From contig OZ025676.1 of the NCBI GenBank assembly GCA_964019335.1, positions 124,001-188,000 on the forward strand: 64,000 bases of DNA, in the 5' to 3' direction. The stretch is from Diplonema japonicum (lineage: Eukaryota; Euglenozoa; Diplonemea; Diplonemida; Diplonemidae). A program made the translations under genes and the position numbers. The notes beneath the pieces were generated by a model that was not told the origin of the DNA, did no database searches, and saw only the letters and a list, made by a program, of their open reading frames with translations. Numbering within the stretch: the first letter of the stretch is position 1; each line of letters begins with the position of its first letter. Below, piece by piece: positions 58,746 through 64,000 of this stretch.

Positions 58746-61414
58746 TTTTTTTTTTTTCTCTTTTTTGTTTTTTCGTTTTTCTTTTTGTGTACGTTGAGGT
58801 CTGATGGAAAATGTGTTTGAGATTCGCCGAAGAGGAACGAAGAGAAAAGAAAAAAGAACGAAATGGATGGGGGGGGGGGGGGGGGCAAAGAAAAGAAATA
58901 TACAAAATAGAAATACTGTAAAGTGGAAAATGTCGGATTGACAAATAACCGCCATATATGGTCCCCCCCTTTTTTACTTTTTCATTCCCACCTTTTATTC
59001 TCGAGTTTATTGCTGCACGTATCACACAGACAAGTAATAGCTGGGGAAATGAATATTCTGAAATCCTAGGGTTTCTTCGCAAGGGTTGAGCCAGGACTTC
59101 CAAATGGCCTTCAAGAAAAACTTCCCGGCCTGACAAATACACTTTACAGCAAATGAAAAAAAATTCCCCCTTCCCCCCCCTTTTTTTTTTAAACAACACC
59201 CCCCCCCCCCCCCCCCCCCTCCCAGGGAGAGAAAGAAAAGACTTTCTCCCCGTGACTAAGTGTTGCATGTGCTCGGGGAGCGGACCGAAGAAAAAAAAAA
59301 AAAAAAAAAAGAGGGTGGGAAGGAGGGAATAAAAATTTAAAGATAAAAAAGAGAGAAACCCGGAAAGAGAGTATCTAGACCAGCCTTTAGGGACTACAAG
59401 GCTATAAAGGGGCAGAGAATGGGGGGAGGGGGGAGAGAGAGAGAGAAAGAGAGAGAAAGAGGGAGGGAAGCAGAGTTTACGGTCCCCACGTTTAGCATAA
59501 AGGGAATTCCCAAGGGAAGCGCACGCTAGAAAAGGGGTGGGAGGAGATGGTGGAGAACAGGAACACACTTTTTTTTTTCTTTCGTTTTTTTTTTTTTTTT
59601 CCCTTCTTTTTTTTGCTTTTTTTTTTTCCCCCTTTGGGCAGGAGAAACGGGTGATCATGGGAGGGGACGGGGGGAGCAGGTAGGATATGTGCTTCCCATC
59701 TGACGATTGTCAGTGGGTTAAAGCCTTTTTTTTTTTCTTTTTTCTTTTTTTTTTTTTCTGTGCTGTGATAGGAGGAAAAGAATGTGAGTGGGGGAGGGAG
59801 GGAAACGGGAGAAAAAAATCTTTAAGATATTTCTTTTCCTTTATTCTCCATTTGATGCAGGCCACCGTTCCCATCCTTTTCTTTTTTTTAAAGTTTTTTT
59901 TTTTTTTTTTTTTTTTTTTAGTCCGGAAAGAAGAGTTTAAAAAAAAAAAGAAGGAAAAAAAATGCGTCGCGGACTCACGTTTGTTTGGTGTGTGTGTGTG
60001 TGTTTTTTTTTTTTTGTTTTTTTTTTTGTCTTGTTTTGTTTTGTTTCCTCTTCTTCTTTTTGTGGTAAAAAAATAAATAACAATGAAGAAAAAGAAAAAA
60101 AAAAAGAATAAGACAGAAGGGAAAAGAAAGAGGAAAAAAACTTCCATTTTCACCAACTGTCGTTGTTCTTCAGAGATAAAAAAAACAAAAAACAAAAAAA
60201 AAAAAAGAGAGAGAGAGACGGAGAAGAGACAAACAACAGAAGAAAAAAAAAGCGGGGTAAAACGAGTAAAAAAAAAGAAGATAAAGACGGCCACGTTCGG
60301 AGCATATTGTTAAAGGAGAGGGGAGGGGGGGATGGGGAATAAAATGGGGGGGGGGGGAAACTGTTGAAAAGGAAGTAAAATAAGTCCTTGTTTACGACTT
60401 CATAAAACGGGTAGAATCTCTTTATTACCAAGAAGAGAAGGAGGAAAACAAGAGCGGGAAACAACAATTTTGCTCCACTTTCTAATTTCCTTTTCCTTTC
60501 CTGTTGTATATATATTTTTTTTCTTTATTATTTTATTGTTTGGGAACTCACACTGGACGTATCAATAAAAAAGATGGCTATTTCTTTTGTTGTGCAAAGT
60601 CGGATTTTACCCCTAGAAGGCTAAAACCGAACAAAAGTTGCCTCTGCTCTCTTTTTAACAATAACAAATTTTACAATTACTGCTTTTTTTTTTTTTTTTT
60701 TTTTTTTTTCCATTTCACTATGATGAAATTATTGAACTTTTTTTACCCCCCCCTCCTTGTTGTTTTTTTTCTTAACTGTTTCTTTTTTTTTTGGGTTTGC
60801 TTCGTGTGGGAAAGATTTAATACAAAAAAAAAAAAAAATAGAGGGGGAAAAGAAAAAAAAAATAGGAAGCACAGAAAAATTAGAAAAATTGAAATAGATA
60901 ACAGAAATAATAAAAAAATGGTAAGGTAGGACTGGAAAAAAAAAGGGGGGGTTAAAAAAACTTTTTTCCCCCTTATTCTTTTAACTTGGCAACAGACCTA
61001 AAATTTTTCTTTCTTTATTTCTTTTTTTTTTCCCCTCTTTCTTAGTTCGGTCGCGTCTCCTTGTAGCTCTCTTTTCTTTTTTTCTTTCTTTTTTAAAGAG
61101 GACCCTACCCCCAAGAAAAAAAAAGGCAAAAAAGATTTTCGTAGGAGAACTTTCTTATGTTCTTATAAGCGGGGTTGCCTTTCTCCCACCAGCAAACCAC
61201 GTTACGCATGCCGGCACGAATCCCGAAACGACTAGGTACTGCATGCCACCTCTACTCTCCCCCCCTTTTTTTTTGTTCTTACAAAAAAAAAAAAAAAAAA
61301 ACTGAGAGTGTCTTGAGAAGAAATGGGTCTTTTTTTCTTTTTAAATTTTTTTTTCTTTCTTTTTTTTATTTTTTCTTCTACAATCACATTTTTTTTTTTT
61401 TTGACTTTTTTTTT
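58746..61414. other. 2.7-kb homopolymer-rich region upstream of the leftward gene array
   Basis: Upstream of the last minus-strand gene and before the plus-strand piggyBac remnant. Mostly runs. Run-free islands at 58985-59155 (minus-strand frame reading KFFLKAIWKSWLNPCEETLG, then a stop soon after, preceded by TTTGTCAG) and 61185-61265. No supported gene. Confidence 0.6.
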
Positions 61415-63220
61415 TTAAACCATTAAACCCACATGTCATATATATATGACATAAAAAAAAAGAAGAAATCTATAGGCCTTTTGGTCAAATTATGACCTTT
61501 CTTTCACTTTTCTGATGCCATTGCGCGATTTTTTCCACTTTGTTTGGCTAAATGCTGCCCTTTTTCAGCATTATTTTAAGAATTGGAGAGGTCGAAAATC
61601 CGGGAAAAAATGATTTGAGAATGAAGAATACTCGACTGGAGCAGAGGGCTGGTCGTGAGTGATGAAGAATGCTAAGAAATGTCAGAAAATGGTAGTTCCG
61701 AGTCTAGTAGTACTTAGGGGGAGGAAAGTGTGGAAGAATTGGAGGAAATGGGGTGGAAAGAGGCAGTGTAATCGAACCAGCAGACGACCCAACAGGGAAG
61801 AGCCCTCTCCAGCTTTTTTATTCGTTTTCTACACCATACACCCTCCGATGCCTGACAGCATTCACAAACAACCACCTGGAGCGCCGCAAAATCGACAAAA
61901 GAGTCACGGAAGCCGAAATCCGAGCGTTTCTGGGCCTATGGGTGTTAATGGACCTCACCATCCGTCCCAACTTCCGTGACTACTGGAAAACCGATCCTGA
62001 CTCCATTATGCATACTCAGGGGTTTGCGCGCGTCATGTCCGGAAACCGGTTTGAGCTGTTCTTTGGAAACATATATCTGTGCAAGGACCCATCCCGGGAC
62101 CCTGATCGAGATGAGATCAGCCCGGCATGACAAACTCTACAAGGCCCGCTGGCTGGTTGAAGCTGCGATGCAGCGTTGGGGAAAGGCCTCCCGGACTATC
62201 AAGGAACGGGGGCAGGTGATGAAAAGGGGAAGTTCCGTGTGTTCCAACGAAACAGGCCCGGCATGCACTTTTTTTTTGTGGCAGGGCGGAAAGCTTGTGC
62301 TTCTCCTGAGCGCACCCCCCTTTCAAGCCAAAGATGACCGCCACTCGTCAAAGATGGGTCGGCAAGGCAAAGAAAAAGTCCAGGGTCGCCTTTCCCATTC
62401 CAAGGTCGTTGAAACCTACACCTCCCTTATGGGGGGTGTAGATGGGAACGACGCTGCCACCCAACGCAACACAAAGTAGTCCGGGTGGCAGATGAAAATA
62501 TTAAGGTTCCTGCTTGACAAAAGCCTCTTCAACTGCTGGGTACTTGCGAAGAGCGTCAATTCCCCCATCAAGTTCAATGAACTGGAAGAATGCATCGCAC
62601 ACGGCCTCTGTAAATGCATGGGCAAAGAACCTGCACCATCGAGACCACAAGACTCGAAGGATGTAAGGTTTGACCGCATCAAAGAGCATTTTCCTGCAAA
62701 AATTAGCATAATAGGTGCGTAGTCCATCATTGCATGGGTCCCAGAAGGTCCTCTGGCTATGAATGTTCCACCTGTGGCAAGCGCCTCTATTCCACACCTT
62801 GCTTTTGGCTTTACCACCTGAACGAGGACATCACCGAGGATGATCTTCAGGAGCCCGAAACACCGACAAGTACCAGAAACTCACTGATAGACCCCCGGAC
62901 CCCCTCCACTGGCCAGAGAGGGGTGAAACGCAAGCTAAATGTGGGCTAGAATAGTGTTACAAGGGGTTTTTAGTGCATTTTATTATTATTTATTTTGCAC
63001 TTTTTTCTACTCTTCCCCCCCTTACCAAAAAGGTTTTGGGTCAAAAATCATAAGTTCAAAAGCCAGTTCAGGGGAACCCTGATACCTGAATGCCTCCAGA
63101 GGTCATTTCCCCATAAAAAGAACACTTTGTATGGTTAAATGCTGCCATTTTTTTGAATTTTTTGGAATCGCCTCAAAAATGGGCTTTTTTCGGTTTTTTG
63201 CCTGTGGGCTTAATGGTTAA
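61415..63220 (+). mobile_element. Decayed piggyBac-family DNA transposon (1.8 kb)
   Basis: Both ends carry the piggyBac target site TTAA (61415-61418 and 63217-63220). The terminal inverted repeats CCATTAAACCCACA (61420-61433) and, reversed, CCATTAAGCCCACA (63203-63216) agree at 13 of 14 bases; one extra A follows the left TTAA. A perfect 20-bp palindrome (ATGTCATATATATATGACAT, 61433-61452) lies inside the left end. Subterminal direct repeats are present: ACTTTG...GGCTAAATGCTGCC near 61535 and ACTTTG...GGTTAAATGCTGCC near 63123. The interior is a broken transposase gene. It is the only recognisable plus-strand coding remnant in the window. Confidence 0.85.
61640..62949 (+). pseudogene. piggyBac transposase pseudogene, central catalytic region deleted
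   Basis: Pieces in order: an acidic N-terminal region (about 61645-61790) broken by stops; the N-terminal transposase part in one frame (61795-62120; AFTNNHLERRKIDKRVTEAE, FLGLWVLMDLTIRPNFRDYW); a frame change near 62118; DKLYKARWLVEAAM; then a jump straight to the late segments (KRGSS..., GGKLVLLLS); MGGVDGND with the third catalytic Asp (about 62432-62455); another frame slip near 62470-62487; a C-terminal helix (MKILRFLLDKSLFNCWVLAK); and a Cys-rich finger (YECSTCGKRL...CFWLYH) in a third frame. The stretch holding the first two catalytic Asp residues is missing. It cannot encode an active enzyme. Confidence 0.85.
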
Positions 63221-64000
63221 ATAAAAATAATAATAATAAATAAGGGAGGGGGAGAGAAAAAGGGGGGGGAAATGAAAAATATTTAAAAAAAAAAAAAAAA
63301 ACTGGCAAATTGCATGAGGGGCCCGAGCCTCCTCAAAGCTGTACCCTGGCGAAACGAAAAACAATAATAAAAAAGAAGGGGGGGGGGGAGAAATAGAGAG
63401 GGAGAAGAGATGGGTGGTGTAGTAATTATAATTGTAAAAGGTCCATTCTTTCTTTTTTCTTCCCGCCCTTTCTCTCAGATATTACTTTTTCCACCAAATC
63501 AATATTTCACTCTTAGCCCAGGAGACCTATAACGGCTTTGGCTTGAGCAAGAGATGACACGATAATCTGGAGGGTACCTATCGAAGTAAGAAGAGGCTGT
63601 GAGGGTGAAGCACACTTCTTCTTTTTTTTTTTAAATAAACTATTTGGGGACCGAAATAATGGTGGAAAAAATGGAAAAAAAAAAAGAAGACCCTTTTATC
63701 GAGATGACATAAAAAAAAAAAAACACAACCTTTCGCTACCAGTGTGAGCAAGAAAAAAGAAAAAGAAAAAAGAAAAGAGGAAGAAAAAAAAAGTCTTTGT
63801 AAACGAACGCCCCCTTCTGGGAGGCTTCCGACCTTTTTTTTTTTTTTTTTCGACACAACCCAGGCATACTGCCTCAGCCCAATTTGAAAAAAAAAAAAAA
63901 CTGTGTTTTGAGAAGAATGAGGAAAGCCTTGGTTTCCTGGTCACTCGTTTTTAAAAGGGGGGGGGACAAAATTAACTATTTTTTTATGGCCGAGATTGCT
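63221..64000. other. Right-edge intergenic DNA
   Basis: A, T and G runs with small run-free islands at 63300-63360 and 63480-63600, plus an R2-like tag at 63791-63820 (AAGTCTTTGTAAACGAACGC then CCCC). No gene. Confidence 0.6.
63791..63820 (-). repeat. Possible R2-related tag
   Basis: On the gene strand it reads GGGGGCGTTCGTTTACAAAG then ACTT and a T-run, sharing GGGGGCGT and ACAAAGACTT with R2. Same orientation as the other tags. Confidence 0.45.

Noticed and set aside
61640-62480. Possible stop-codon reassignment (UAA/UAG as Gln) suggested by in-frame stops in the piggyBac gene
   Set aside because: The stop near 62477 is explained by a one-base slip: the conserved sequence continues in the neighbouring frame. 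The host genes use TAA, TAG and TGA as ordinary stops.
1-64000. tRNA, rRNA, spliced-leader RNA and U snRNA genes
   Set aside because: I looked for a B-box (GGTTCGANNCC), a U6-like GCTTCGGCAGCAC and known leader sequences by eye and found none convincing. A covariance search would be decisive.
1-64000. CRISPR arrays, operons with Shine-Dalgarno sites or other prokaryotic features
   Set aside because: No regularly spaced repeats. Spliceosomal introns and eukaryotic kinases show the DNA is nuclear; dispersed tags are single and irregularly spaced.

Overview
The window is eukaryotic nuclear DNA from a protist. The protein set is eukaryotic: a PKB/Akt-like kinase with a PH domain, a MAP kinase kinase, a Kv channel, a PPR protein and J-domain proteins. 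There are 14 short GT-AG introns that can be placed by reading frame. Every supported host gene, from position 1 to 58.7 kb, lies on the minus strand. Several neighbours are only 60-90 bp apart, and at least one ATG directly follows a pyrimidine-rich AG acceptor. Long one-directional arrays of this kind with trans-splice-like acceptors are typical of Euglenozoa. Because cis-introns are also present, a diplonemid- or euglenid-like organism is my best guess (inference, about 40-50%). A dinoflagellate or another protist is possible. No spliced-leader RNA gene was found.

Coding regions are GC-rich. Spacers and introns are dominated by homopolymer runs of all four bases, so exact run lengths should be treated as uncertain.

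Layout. 0-4.1 kb: three tandem secreted GH18-like proteins, the first cut by the window edge, with an orphan cystatin-like exon between the first two. 4.4-5.0 kb: a J-domain protein. 7.2-10.1 kb: a type I membrane protein, a four-helix membrane protein and a 52-residue protein. 12.7-15.9 kb: a four-exon MAP kinase kinase and a five-exon protein of unknown function. 16.0-16.6 kb: a small inverted-repeat element and a large palindrome. 17.0-25.8 kb: a single-exon gene for a 2923-residue secreted mosaic protein (kelch, Cys-rich GCC2/GCC3, cadherin-like and vWA-like parts). 25.9-44.8 kb: a dense run with a J protein, a diflavin-type reductase, a Pro/Ala-rich coiled-coil protein, a Kv channel, a small unknown, an atypical SDR, a coiled-coil protein, a pfkB kinase, the PKB-like kinase, another coiled-coil protein and a PPR protein. 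44.8-57.8 kb: a 13-kb gene-poor, homopolymer-rich stretch carrying short interspersed repeats. 57.8-58.7 kb: an RNA-binding-like protein. 61.4-63.2 kb: a decayed piggyBac element, the only recognisable plus-strand coding sequence.

The most unusual signal is a set of short GC-rich hairpin tags scattered between genes. All are in the same orientation, and on the gene strand each runs into a T-homopolymer. Two related versions keep the same outer sequence but have different hairpin stems that both still pair. Two longer copies share the tag and about 170 bp next to it but end at different points, as retroposed elements do. The neighbouring genes share no obvious pathway; their common feature is being read in one direction.
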